Part shown: positions 49,883 through 57,494 of the stretch, piece after piece
Numbering within the stretch: the stretch's first letter is position 1
Layout of the letters: each line of letters opens with the position of its first letter
Source: Nocardia transvalensis
GTDB lineage: Bacteria > Actinomycetota > Actinomycetes > Mycobacteriales > Mycobacteriaceae
NCBI RefSeq assembly: GCF_015477765.1
Contig: NZ_JADLQQ010000004.1
Span: 1-64,000 of the forward strand
Direction of reading: 5' to 3'
Length of the DNA: 64,000 nucleotides
Notes under the pieces: generated by a model
Databases searched by the model: none
Told to the model about the DNA's origin: nothing
What the model saw: the letters and a program-made list of their open reading frames with translations, nothing else
Position numbers and translations under genes: made by a program

Positions 49883-50293
49883 ATGATCCGCAAATCTCTC
49901 GCAATTGCGGCGCTCGCCGGGCTCGCCATCGTGCCCGGCACCGCCCATGCCGATGTGTCGCCCGCCGAATCCGCCGCCCGCGCCTACATCGCCGCCCTGC
50001 TGTCCCACAACGCCTCCCAGGTCCCCTTCGCCCCCGACGCCCACCGCGTCGAGAACGGCGTCCCGACCGGTTTCTCCGCCGCCGACCTCCGATTCCAGCT
50101 CGAGTACGGACCGCAGTACCGGATCATCACCGCCATCCACGACCTGACCGTGACGGTGAACGGCGACCACGTGGACACGCACTACCGGCTGGACACGGGG
50201 GTGCTCGGCATCAAGCTGAAGACCGCCGAGGTGACCGAAAGCTTCGAGGTCCCCGGGGGTTTGATCAAGGAGATCAACGCGACCTTCGTGTGA
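49883..50293 (+). CDS. Secreted DUF8021/SnoaL-like protein
   Basis: 136 residues. Clear signal peptide (MIRKSLAIAALAGLAIVPGT, cleavage expected at AHA/DVS). The mature part begins with a helix (AARAYIAALLSHNASQVPFA) followed by PDAHRVENGVPTGFSAADLR and alternating strands (YRIITAIHDLTVTVNGDHVD, TGVLGIKLKTAEVTESFEVP). This is a cone-shaped NTF2-like fold of the type called DUF8021. No catalytic residues can be assigned. It stands alone between two hairpins. Confidence 0.72.
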   Translation: MIRKSLAIAALAGLAIVPGTAHADVSPAESAARAYIAALLSHNASQVPFAPDAHRVENGVPTGFSAADLRFQLEYGPQYRIITAIHDLTVTVNGDHVDTHYRLDTGVLGIKLKTAEVTESFEVPGGLIKEINATFV

Positions 50294-50331
50294 GCTGGCC
50301 TATCGGCTTACGCAACGACGGCCCGGCACTG

Positions 50332-50403
50332 CCGGCATACCAATGGCCCTGGCGCTGCCCGGCATACCAATGGCCCCGGCACACGTTCTTCGTGCCGGGG
50401 CCA
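50332..50403. repeat. 18-bp direct repeat and bidirectional terminator hairpin
   Basis: CCGGCATACCAATGGCCC is present at 50332-50349 and 50359-50376. The second copy runs into a hairpin with a 12-bp stem (TGGCCCCGGCAC, 50371-50382; GTGCCGGGGCCA, 50392-50403), which separates convergent genes. The hairpin shares its GGCAC...GTGCC core with the ilvC terminator. Confidence 0.55.
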
Positions 50404-50417
50404 TCGTGCGGGCCGGT

Positions 50418-50693
50418 CTAGCTGCTGCCCAACCAGCCCGGCGGGACGAACTGACGCCACCCCTGACCCGGATGGTGGTGGCGTCGATCCCACGGATCAC
50501 AGTCGTCCCGCCGCTCATGCCGATCCCAACTCCACGGATCGACCTGCCTCCACGGGTCGTCCCAGTGGTGCCGCACCTGTGTCACGGCGGGTTCACTCAC
50601 CGGCGCGGCCTGAGCCGAAACCCCCACCACCGCAAGCGGAGCCACCACAACCGCCCCCGCCACGACCACCCGCGCAACCACGCGCCTATTCAT
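50418..50693 (-). CDS. Small secreted His/Trp/Asp-rich protein
   Basis: 91 residues from ATG 50693. The signal peptide is MNRRVVARVVVAGAVVVAPL with cleavage expected near VSAQA/APV. The mature peptide of about 60 residues is dominated by His, Trp, Asp and Arg (RHHWDDPWRQVDPWSWDRHE, DCDPWDRRHHHPGQGW) and ends VPPGWLGSS. The His-rich stretch might bind metal, but that is a guess. No family recognised. Confidence 0.55.
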   Translation of the reverse strand: MNRRVVARVVVAGAVVVAPLAVVGVSAQAAPVSEPAVTQVRHHWDDPWRQVDPWSWDRHERRDDCDPWDRRHHHPGQGWRQFVPPGWLGSS

Positions 50694-50834
50694 CGAGAAC
50701 AAGGTAAATCCTTCCAATCCGGCTACCCTGCATACACTCTCGCGCACCCGATCCCCCAGGTCACGGGTGTTGGCACGACTTCCGGGTGGGATTGGTCCTC
50801 GAGGATGACCCCCCTCAGGGAACCCCCTGACCCC

Positions 50835-51251
50835 TCACCCGACGTCCCGAATCCCCCCATCCGGATCGGCCGGATCAATATGCCAACTCCGCACCCGCCG
50901 CGGCCGAATCCTGATGACCTCCTTGACAAACCACTCCGGCGCCACCGGCGGCACATCCACGGTGACCACCTCCGCGATCCCGCGGACCTCAACCCCCCGC
51001 CCCCACCCGGGCTTCACCTCGCCCGGATCGTCCGGCGTCATGTCATCCACCACAAAGCTGACATTCGGATTGCCTTTGACATTGCGATACCGCGCAGCAT
51101 TCGCATTGGGGCCACCGATGTCGATCGTGCCGTCGGGATTGAGCTGAAACCCGACGGGGACGATCTGCGGCTTGCCCCCGCTGGAGACAGTCGCCAGCCG
51201 CCCCAGCCGGTGACTGGCGAGATACTTGCGCTCGACTTCGGTGAAGGTCAT
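50835..51251 (-). CDS. PPOX class F420-dependent oxidoreductase
   Basis: 138 residues from ATG 51251; the frame is open further upstream but without family sequence. Split-barrel flavin-binding fold: TEVERKYLASHRLGRLATVS, GKPQIVPVGFQLNPDGTIDI, YRNVKGNPNVSFVVDDM and RGVEVRGIAEVVTVDVPP. It ends IRIRPRRVRSWHIDPADPDG, which matches actinobacterial F420-type PPOX proteins. Cofactor choice is from family knowledge. It is the last ordinary gene before the low-GC island. Confidence 0.85.
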   Translation of the reverse strand: MTFTEVERKYLASHRLGRLATVSSGGKPQIVPVGFQLNPDGTIDIGGPNANAARYRNVKGNPNVSFVVDDMTPDDPGEVKPGWGRGVEVRGIAEVVTVDVPPVAPEWFVKEVIRIRPRRVRSWHIDPADPDGGIRDVG

Positions 51252-51563
51252 GGGTGCGACGTTAGAACCTCGAGCGCTATTGAGGTCAAATGCATACTCC
51301 CGTCCTCCGTCGAGCATCCGAGTGAAGGCTACGTTGGGTAAGGAGATAGCAAAGGTGGTTTCTAGGGGCTTGCCGCTGGCTCGGGGGCTCATGTCTGTGA
51401 CAGGGGAGGGGCTGTCTTGTGAGGAACCCGACCCCTGTGACATGGGGTTTTACTCTTGTCCCCCCATCTCAGTGTGTGTCATAGTTGGACCGCAAGGCGC
51501 AATAGTGCCTCTGAAGTGAGCCCGGCAGCCTTCCGGACGGTGGGTGAGCCGGGTTTCGCGTCT
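51252..51563. other. Intergenic left border of the island
   Basis: 312 bases with no supported gene. It contains TGTGACA-type words (near 51395 and 51437), a C/G-run segment and a loose CCCGGC...GCCGGG stem (51522-51554) that could terminate the DUF3800 gene. No tRNA or obvious attachment-site repeat was seen. Confidence 0.4.
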
Positions 51564-52088
51564 CTATCTAACGTTGCGGGTGGAATTGATCAAGGGGCTG
51601 ACCTGCTCCGCCCATGTTGCGCCGCGGCCTAGGCACCATGCGAGGGCGTCTGCGGCCCAGAGCAACGGTTCCTGATGGGGTTTCATGTGAACGTAGGTGA
51701 AGTCCCAATGCAGGTCATGCTTGCGGACAGCTTCGTACAGAACCGCACGATCGCTCGCAACGAGAGATTCGTCCTGCTCGATCACTAGGCGACGGCTGTG
51801 GGCTCCTGCGAGGTCCGTAATCAGCTCTTCGAGCGCTCGTTGCCGCGCGAGTACGGGATCCCGAATTCCCCTGGCGTCATACACGTTCGCATGTAAGTCC
51901 ATCTTGACCAGAGCAGAGGAGATCAGTCGTCGTCGTGGCGGCCCCTCCTTGCTGAAGTGGATCCGATGTTGGCCCTTGGCCCGGAGTCGGCACAGTTCTC
52001 CCCGTGTACGGGGCAGAGTGTCAGGTGCAGCCAGTACGGACACCATGATCAGACCATTGCCCTTGGTCTCATCGACGAACGCGTGCAT
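51564..52088 (-). CDS. DUF3800-like protein
   Basis: 174 residues from ATG 52088. It begins MHAFVDETKGNGLIMVSVLA, where the early Asp-Glu pair starts an RNase H-like fold. It continues GQHRIHFSKEGPPRRRLISS, ERALEELI-like RALEELITDLAGAHSRRLVI, EQDESLVASDRAVLYEAVRK and ends with LLWAADALAWCLGRGATWAE, the acidic C-terminal helix typical of DUF3800. Members are thought to be nuclease-like, but activity is unproven. It is divergent from the XRE-ATPase operon and shares its regulatory region, so it may belong to the same system. Confidence 0.65.
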   Translation of the reverse strand: MHAFVDETKGNGLIMVSVLAAPDTLPRTRGELCRLRAKGQHRIHFSKEGPPRRRLISSALVKMDLHANVYDARGIRDPVLARQRALEELITDLAGAHSRRLVIEQDESLVASDRAVLYEAVRKHDLHWDFTYVHMKPHQEPLLWAADALAWCLGRGATWAEQVSPLINSTRNVR

Positions 52089-52187
52089 GATGGTTGGTTA
52101 CTCATCTCTCTGCGAAGGCTGGTCGTCGGCTGGTCGCGTGACCGGTCGGCGAAGGTGGTGTGCATCAGGCGCTGGCCGGGCCGCCGT

Positions 52188-52244
52188 TTGACGCCCGTCA
52201 AGGATACTTTTGACATGTGGGAGTCTGTCAAGTAGCTTATTGAC
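52188..52244 (+). promoter_or_regulatory. Promoter embedded in GTCAA/TTGAC inverted repeats
   Basis: Five half-sites alternate: TTGAC 52188, GTCAA 52197, TTGAC 52210, GTCAA 52227, TTGAC 52240. Two pairs are GTCAA-N8-TTGAC with identical spacers and lie exactly 30 bases apart. TTGACA (52210-52215) and TAGCTT (52233-52238) make a -35/-10 pair with a 17-base spacer, the -10 lying inside the second repeat. Binding there would block transcription of the operon starting at 52295. Confidence 0.6.
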
Positions 52245-52294
52245 AGGATGGATTCCGGCGATGTTAGAGAGGTGCCTGGTTGAGGACCGGGAAG

Positions 52295-54394
52295 ATGGGG
52301 GAAGCTTCGGAGACCTTCGGGGTCTGGTTGAACCGGCAGCTGGCGCGCTCGAATATGTCGCAGACTGAACTTGCAGCAGAGCTTGGAGTCACCCGCGCTG
52401 CAGTGTCGGCTTGGGTCAACAACCGTGCCCAGCCTCGCGAAGAGATCAAACGGAAGATCGCAGAGGTGTTCGGCTTGGGCGTGACCTCTTTAGATCTGCG
52501 CGATACGGACGTCCCGACTGTTCTGCCGATTCGGTGGCGTTTCCGTCCCGCACATGCGGACGGCGGGCGCGAATACGGGAATGTTGCCGCTTTTGCGTTC
52601 AATGTCGATTTGAGTGTTCTTGTCCGCGAGGCAACTCAAAATTCACTAGATGAGCGGTTTGACGATCGCAGACCCGTCAGCGTTCGGTACACCCTGCATG
52701 AGCTCACTGGTGACAATAGCGCCGTTTTCAAAGACGCCATTCGCTGGAACGACCTTGCCAAACATCTCGATGCAGCTACCGAGTCTGGACAGAAGGTCGC
52801 TAGGAGTCTCAGGGCTGCGCTTGACGAGCTGCACGAGCAGAAGTCAATTCTGCTACTGCGCATCGAGGACTACAATGCCGCAGGACTAACAGGCGATGAA
52901 TATGAAGATGGTCGATTTGCCGCAGTCGTAAGGCGCCAGCTGGATAGTAGAAAGGAACTGGCCAAGGCCAGGGCCGGTGGTTCCTATGGCTTGGGTAAAG
53001 CTACCCTGTGGGCTACGAGTAGGTTTGGTCTAGTCTTGATGAACTCGACGCTTTCGCATGCACACGAGGGTCGAACGCGGCATCGTCTGATGGGTAGGAT
53101 CGAACTTCCATGGCATATGGTTGATGGACGCGCGTTTGCGGGTCCAGCTTGGCTTGGTGAGCCTGACATGGATCCGGCTAGGAAAGAGGTTTCAAAATCC
53201 TGGTGGGCTGATGAGGATACAGTCCGAAGCCTATTCCTCGAGCGCAGGTCACCTGAACCCGGTACGTCCTTTCTGATCGTCGGCGCTCATGATGGATCTG
53301 GGCGATCCAACGAACTTACTGAAATGCACAGCACAATCGTTCGAGCTCTGGGCGAGCAGTTCTGGGCTGCCATGGTTCACGGCCGAAATTCAGAGCCAAT
53401 GCTGCGTGCCACCGTTTCGACGTATCGAAATGGGCACGTGATTATTCCGGATGAGCTGGTGAACCCGCACGCATATCGCCCTGCGCTGAGTCGTGCGCTA
53501 CAGGCGTACCTCAACGATGAGACCGTGACCGCTCTGACCGTCAAAGAGCAGGTCGTCCGCGTTGATGTTCCATTGAGGGTGTTCAGGCGTAAGTCGGAAA
53601 GGAGCTCTCAGCCTAAAGAGATATCGCACAATGCGGTCTTGCTCCTCACCACGGGGGAGGATGGTGACGGTATGAACGGTAAAGTTGCCTTCATGCGTGG
53701 TAATCGAATGACTGTGATGGAAAAGCGGCCGAGAAGCCTTCCGCTTGGCGCCATACCATTTCAAGCGGTCCTTCTGGCGGGGGCTGCAACGGGAAATCTG
53801 GGTCCCGATGCCGAGCGAGCGGAGCAATTACTTCGCGCGTCCGAGCCGCCTACGCACGACAATTGGGGCAGGACCGAGGAGCTGACGGCAGAGTACGAGT
53901 CTGGGGCTGGGAAGCGAATAGAGGAATTCCTGAAAAGTGTTGAGCAAACTATACAAAGACTAGTTGCTCGGAGGGCCACAGAGACTGGCGGTGGTCCGGC
54001 TGGGCTGCGTGAGCTCTTACGATTTGGAGGATCGAGCCTTACGAACGTAAGGGGAGTTCAGGGCGCACCAACGGTCCAGATTGTGGATTCTCACGTAGAC
54101 GAAAACGGAGGATGGCATGTCAGGGTTGGTGTACGACTGCCTGACTCTGAAGCGCAGTGGTTCCTTACTCCTGTTGCGAAATTCGATGTAAGCTCTGGAG
54201 GGCGACCTACAGTGGAGTGGGAGTCCCTAACTTCGGTCGAAAATTGCCGAATCGATCGAGGGAACCTCGTTATTGAATCGGGAATACGCTCGGCCGAGTT
54301 TGTTGGTGTAACCGACCCATTGTCGCATCCAGTTCAGACCAGATATGCCCGTCTGATTGTGGATGTCCGTCATGCTCGGGGGCCGTTGTCATGA
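52295..54394 (+). CDS. XRE-family HTH fused to a GHKL-type ATPase (candidate defence protein)
   Basis: 699 residues from ATG 52295 (GAGGACCGG upstream; TTG 52280 is an alternative). Residues about 8-65 are an XRE helix-turn-helix (LNRQLARSNMSQTELAAELG, VTRAAVSAWVNNRAQPREEI). Then a GHKL/MutL-like ATPase: N-box LVREATQNSLDERFDDR (E112, N116, D119), LRIEDYNAAGLTGDE in the position of the second motif, and the glycine lid ARAGGSYGLGKATLWATS (about 226-240). The remaining 450 residues are unassigned. Codon use is far less GC-rich than the flanks. The stop overlaps the next gene (ATGA). Likely autoregulated through the upstream repeats. No nuclease motif seen. Confidence 0.8.
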   Translation: MGEASETFGVWLNRQLARSNMSQTELAAELGVTRAAVSAWVNNRAQPREEIKRKIAEVFGLGVTSLDLRDTDVPTVLPIRWRFRPAHADGGREYGNVAAFAFNVDLSVLVREATQNSLDERFDDRRPVSVRYTLHELTGDNSAVFKDAIRWNDLAKHLDAATESGQKVARSLRAALDELHEQKSILLLRIEDYNAAGLTGDEYEDGRFAAVVRRQLDSRKELAKARAGGSYGLGKATLWATSRFGLVLMNSTLSHAHEGRTRHRLMGRIELPWHMVDGRAFAGPAWLGEPDMDPARKEVSKSWWADEDTVRSLFLERRSPEPGTSFLIVGAHDGSGRSNELTEMHSTIVRALGEQFWAAMVHGRNSEPMLRATVSTYRNGHVIIPDELVNPHAYRPALSRALQAYLNDETVTALTVKEQVVRVDVPLRVFRRKSERSSQPKEISHNAVLLLTTGEDGDGMNGKVAFMRGNRMTVMEKRPRSLPLGAIPFQAVLLAGAATGNLGPDAERAEQLLRASEPPTHDNWGRTEELTAEYESGAGKRIEEFLKSVEQTIQRLVARRATETGGGPAGLRELLRFGGSSLTNVRGVQGAPTVQIVDSHVDENGGWHVRVGVRLPDSEAQWFLTPVAKFDVSSGGRPTVEWESLTSVENCRIDRGNLVIESGIRSAEFVGVTDPLSHPVQTRYARLIVDVRHARGPLS

Positions 54395-55392
54395 AGTTTG
54401 GGCAAAGAAATACTGCTGTCCCGTACCGTACGATCTTCGGTGAAATCGACTTAGATGTCAGATCGGTGACGGTGGATGGTGTTCCGATTCCGTCATCCGC
54501 TGTGAATTCCTCCGAGAGAGTCGTGGCAATGCATGACGTTGGACGACTCGATTGGGGGGCAGCTCTTCTAAACATCCGTGCCACGTTGCCGCAACAAGAG
54601 ATCGATGAGGGCCCATGGCAAAATCTGAGCTGTCTAGCTGTCCTGTCGGAAGAGCTGACGAATTCTCGTCATGTTAGCAGTCTCTATCGTCAAGAAGATG
54701 GTGTCTGGCGAGGATCAATAGAGCTATCCCGTTCCCGATTTCGCGGCCGTGTATCGCTGGGGGTGGTGGTTGTCGGTTCGATAGAAAACATCGATGGTCG
54801 TCTTCTTGGTTCTGTGGACGCAGACAAGGTTTGGTACATTGACATCGCGGCGAAGGTTCCTGTTCGACAAAAGGAAGTCGCAATAAAAAGAGTCGACTTC
54901 AGAAATGACGATCGCCTTCGTCAGTTTGGCGATGCGCTGTGTATCACCGACACGACCTCTGAACAGACCCCCATAGTCTATCTGAATACGGGCGCAGTGG
55001 AAGGTTTGATGGATATTCTCTATCGAACCGGGGGGGCGCACGACGAGCGGCTGCTTCGTGAACTCACCTTTAGTCAGATCGCTCAAGATGCTTGGATTGC
55101 AATGTTCCATACTGCTATCAGCGACTTGGATATTGACGACGACAAAACTCCGGTTCTGCCGTCTGGATGGCGGGGTGCAGTATTGGGTACGATGTTGCCG
55201 GATATTTTGCGCGGCCGCTCCCTGACGGATGCGCTATCCCGGATCTATGAGATTCGAGAAACCGGGGAAGGGTGGGCGGAGCTTCAATCAGGAATCGAGT
55301 ACGCGGTAGCGAAGCGGAGTCGTCGTACTCGGAAGTTGACTGAAGCGGTACGGTCATTGGACCGCAATCATGAGGGGGCTCACCGGCAATGA
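54391..55392 (+). CDS. Hypothetical protein of the GHKL-ATPase/methyltransferase island
   Basis: 333 residues from ATG 54391, overlapping the ATPase stop by four bases. The first 180 residues look beta-rich (YRTIFGEIDLDVRSVTVDGV, GRLDWGAALLNIRATLPQQE, VSLGVVVVGSIENIDGRLLG). The rest is helical (ELTFSQIAQDAWIAMFHTAI, GAVLGTMLPDILRGRSLTDA). No nuclease, helicase or methylase motif is visible. The frame is coupled to both neighbours (ATGA at each end), implying fixed stoichiometry in a complex. I do not recognise the family. Confidence 0.75.
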   Translation: MKFGQRNTAVPYRTIFGEIDLDVRSVTVDGVPIPSSAVNSSERVVAMHDVGRLDWGAALLNIRATLPQQEIDEGPWQNLSCLAVLSEELTNSRHVSSLYRQEDGVWRGSIELSRSRFRGRVSLGVVVVGSIENIDGRLLGSVDADKVWYIDIAAKVPVRQKEVAIKRVDFRNDDRLRQFGDALCITDTTSEQTPIVYLNTGAVEGLMDILYRTGGAHDERLLRELTFSQIAQDAWIAMFHTAISDLDIDDDKTPVLPSGWRGAVLGTMLPDILRGRSLTDALSRIYEIRETGEGWAELQSGIEYAVAKRSRRTRKLTEAVRSLDRNHEGAHRQ

Positions 55393-56285
55393 AAGTCGAT
55401 TTTCCGGAAATTCTAGGTCTTTTGCCGAATCTAGTGGTGCCGCGCTATTTGACCGCTGGAGTGCAAGCAGGGCTCGAGCTTCCTCCTCAAGTGCCGTTAC
55501 GAAAGGCATCCACCTTACTTCCGATCTCTGAGGCACGATGGCGCTCAATGCCTGTGCGAGAGCTGGTCGACGAAGCCATGTGCCGGTTCGATCCTGGTAG
55601 CGCAAAAGTGGACGCATGGCTGTCGCCAAGGCTGCACGCTACGCTGCGTATGACGCGGTCGGAAGCAGCGGATAGCCAGCTCTGGAACTATCTCGGTCTC
55701 CTTGTCGCGCCAGACTATGTCGTATGGCGACATAAAAGTAAGAACCACAAGAGTGGGGCGGAAGAGGCACCGGTTTCGAGGTTCTCTGGACCCTACCACA
55801 CCCAGGCTTTTTCTAGGCTTTGGTGGATGTCGGAGCTATTCCGTGACGGTCCGGACTATCGAACGGTAGAAACTGCTTTTGTATATCAAGAAGTGGCTAA
55901 CAGCGTTCTTCGTAGCTCCATTGTCAATCATCGTCCCACCGCCTTGGCGTTTATGCGCGTAATTGAGCAGGCGATGGCTTCCGACACTGAAGCGATAGGT
56001 GACTACATCACTCCCTACTTGCGGGCGGTAAATGCGGCCGCGAGTACAATAATTTACGACTACCTAGCTCCTGATAATTCGATTGACGATGGCGCCTTAA
56101 TAGATTGGATCGGAGAGTCGGAGTATATGGCGCCCGTCGCGTGGGGTGCGCTGCCGGTTGGGCCTGACGAAGGGGCAGTCAGCGAAGATGCTATTCAAGC
56201 TCTGTTGCCATTGTTCACCGAGATCTTCTCCGGCGTCGAAAGGCGGGAACGCTCGAAGAAAATTAGCAAGGGTTCGATGTCTTGA
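55389..56285 (+). CDS. DUF6339-like protein of the island
   Basis: 298 residues from ATG 55389, overlapping the previous stop. Mostly helical. The segment AWLSPRLHATLRMTRSEAAD followed by SQLWNYLGLLVAPDYVVWRH resembles what I recall of the actinobacterial DUF6339 family, often found beside DNA cytosine methyltransferase genes. The later RLWWMSELFRDGPDYRTVET also fits, but the match could not be checked. No catalytic motif identified. It ends the plus-strand operon, 38 bases from the convergent methyltransferase stop. Confidence 0.65.
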   Translation: MKVDFPEILGLLPNLVVPRYLTAGVQAGLELPPQVPLRKASTLLPISEARWRSMPVRELVDEAMCRFDPGSAKVDAWLSPRLHATLRMTRSEAADSQLWNYLGLLVAPDYVVWRHKSKNHKSGAEEAPVSRFSGPYHTQAFSRLWWMSELFRDGPDYRTVETAFVYQEVANSVLRSSIVNHRPTALAFMRVIEQAMASDTEAIGDYITPYLRAVNAAASTIIYDYLAPDNSIDDGALIDWIGESEYMAPVAWGALPVGPDEGAVSEDAIQALLPLFTEIFSGVERRERSKKISKGSMS

Positions 56286-56323
56286 GAAAATCGAAAGCAC
56301 GGAGCCGGAAAAATTCATCTGTA

Positions 56324-57448
56324 CTATTGAAGAGATGAGAACAAGCATTCCATTCCGTGCTTTGTTTTCTGCCAACTGGCTTTGACGACTTGGTCAAGTG
56401 TCTCCTGGTTCAATCGCCAGTTTAAAGTCGCTGCGAGAACGTGGACGGCCAATCGAGGTGGAATTGCATTTCCGATCTGTTGGGCGGTGTTGCGCTCTGA
56501 CCATGGATAGTCGAATGGAAATGTCTGTAACTGGCCAGCTTCGGAAGAGGAAAATCGTCCAAGATAGCTGCCGTCAATAGTGCTGATCAATCTATTTCGT
56601 GATATTTTTCCGGTGACGGTAGCAGCTGGCTCCTCCCAGGCTCGTCTGCCACGAGCCTTCGGGTCACCGCCAGTCCCATAATTCGAGATGACGGCGAAGT
56701 TGTGACGAGCTAGCGCATCTCCCATTGAAACCCACGGTAGAAGGCTGGAGTCGTAATCTTTTTGTCTCATACCCTTGCGGTATAGGTGATGAGTAGGTTC
56801 AGGAAGAAATGGCTGCCGATCGAGTCGGGCAATGAGAATGGCCCGACGTCTGGTCTGTGGTACGCCGTATTGCTCGGTATGTAAGATCCCGCAGTCGACG
56901 AAGTACCCGATTTTATTGAGAGCCATTCCAATAGCCGTCCATACGGGCAGGACCGCTGGAACCTGCTCTAGGACTATCGCTTCATATGGCGACCCTTCGC
57001 GATATGCTTCAAGCGCCCAACGAAGCGGTTCCAATACCAAGCCAGTTCGCTCATCACCCGTGCGCTCGTAAAGTTCTTTAAGATTTCGTCGGTGCAGTGT
57101 GCCGAGGTTTTTAATGACAGTTCTGCCACTGGTCATACGGTCGACCATCGCGAGTACTCGATTCAGGGCATCGCGACCAGTGCCGGATCCGGCGACCGTG
57201 TAGGTCTGACATGGTGGACCGCCCGCCAGCACGGTCGCGTGGGGAAAGTCAGTTGGGCTGAAGTCGAGGACATCGCCCTGCTTGGTGCTCAGGCCAGCGG
57301 CGTCTCTGGTCGCACAGGCATCCTTGTCCCACTCGATGCCATCGACAGATACTCCCAGCCAATGCGCCGCTACATCGAGTCCTCCTGGGCCGGCGAACAG
57401 GTCCACCATATGGATCTGGGACGAGGTCGGTGGCTGATCGGACGGCAT
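56324..57448 (-). CDS. DNA cytosine-5 methyltransferase (catalytic PCQ present)
   Basis: 374 residues from ATG 57448; the frame is open to 57544, which would overlap the upstream methyltransferase by 50 bases. SAM-binding motif I is VDLFAGPGGLDVAAHWLG. Motif IV LAGGPPCQTYTVAGSG contains the nucleophile Cys (residue 80). Motif VI reads VLEQVPAVL, with Gln where ENV is usual. Motif VIII is YGVPQTRRRAILIAR and motif X is QQIGNAIPPRLAVHVLA. A target-recognition region lies between (NYGTGGDPKARGRRAWEEPA). It is a complete 5mC-type enzyme; recognition sequence unknown. It lies downstream of a second methyltransferase-like gene on the same strand and converges with the ATPase operon. Confidence 0.88.
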   Translation of the reverse strand: MPSDQPPTSSQIHMVDLFAGPGGLDVAAHWLGVSVDGIEWDKDACATRDAAGLSTKQGDVLDFSPTDFPHATVLAGGPPCQTYTVAGSGTGRDALNRVLAMVDRMTSGRTVIKNLGTLHRRNLKELYERTGDERTGLVLEPLRWALEAYREGSPYEAIVLEQVPAVLPVWTAIGMALNKIGYFVDCGILHTEQYGVPQTRRRAILIARLDRQPFLPEPTHHLYRKGMRQKDYDSSLLPWVSMGDALARHNFAVISNYGTGGDPKARGRRAWEEPAATVTGKISRNRLISTIDGSYLGRFSSSEAGQLQTFPFDYPWSERNTAQQIGNAIPPRLAVHVLAATLNWRLNQETLDQVVKASWQKTKHGMECLFSSLQ

Positions 57449-57494
57449 GGTGGCGGATCCTATTCGATTGAATGCCTTACGACCCAACGTGGGC

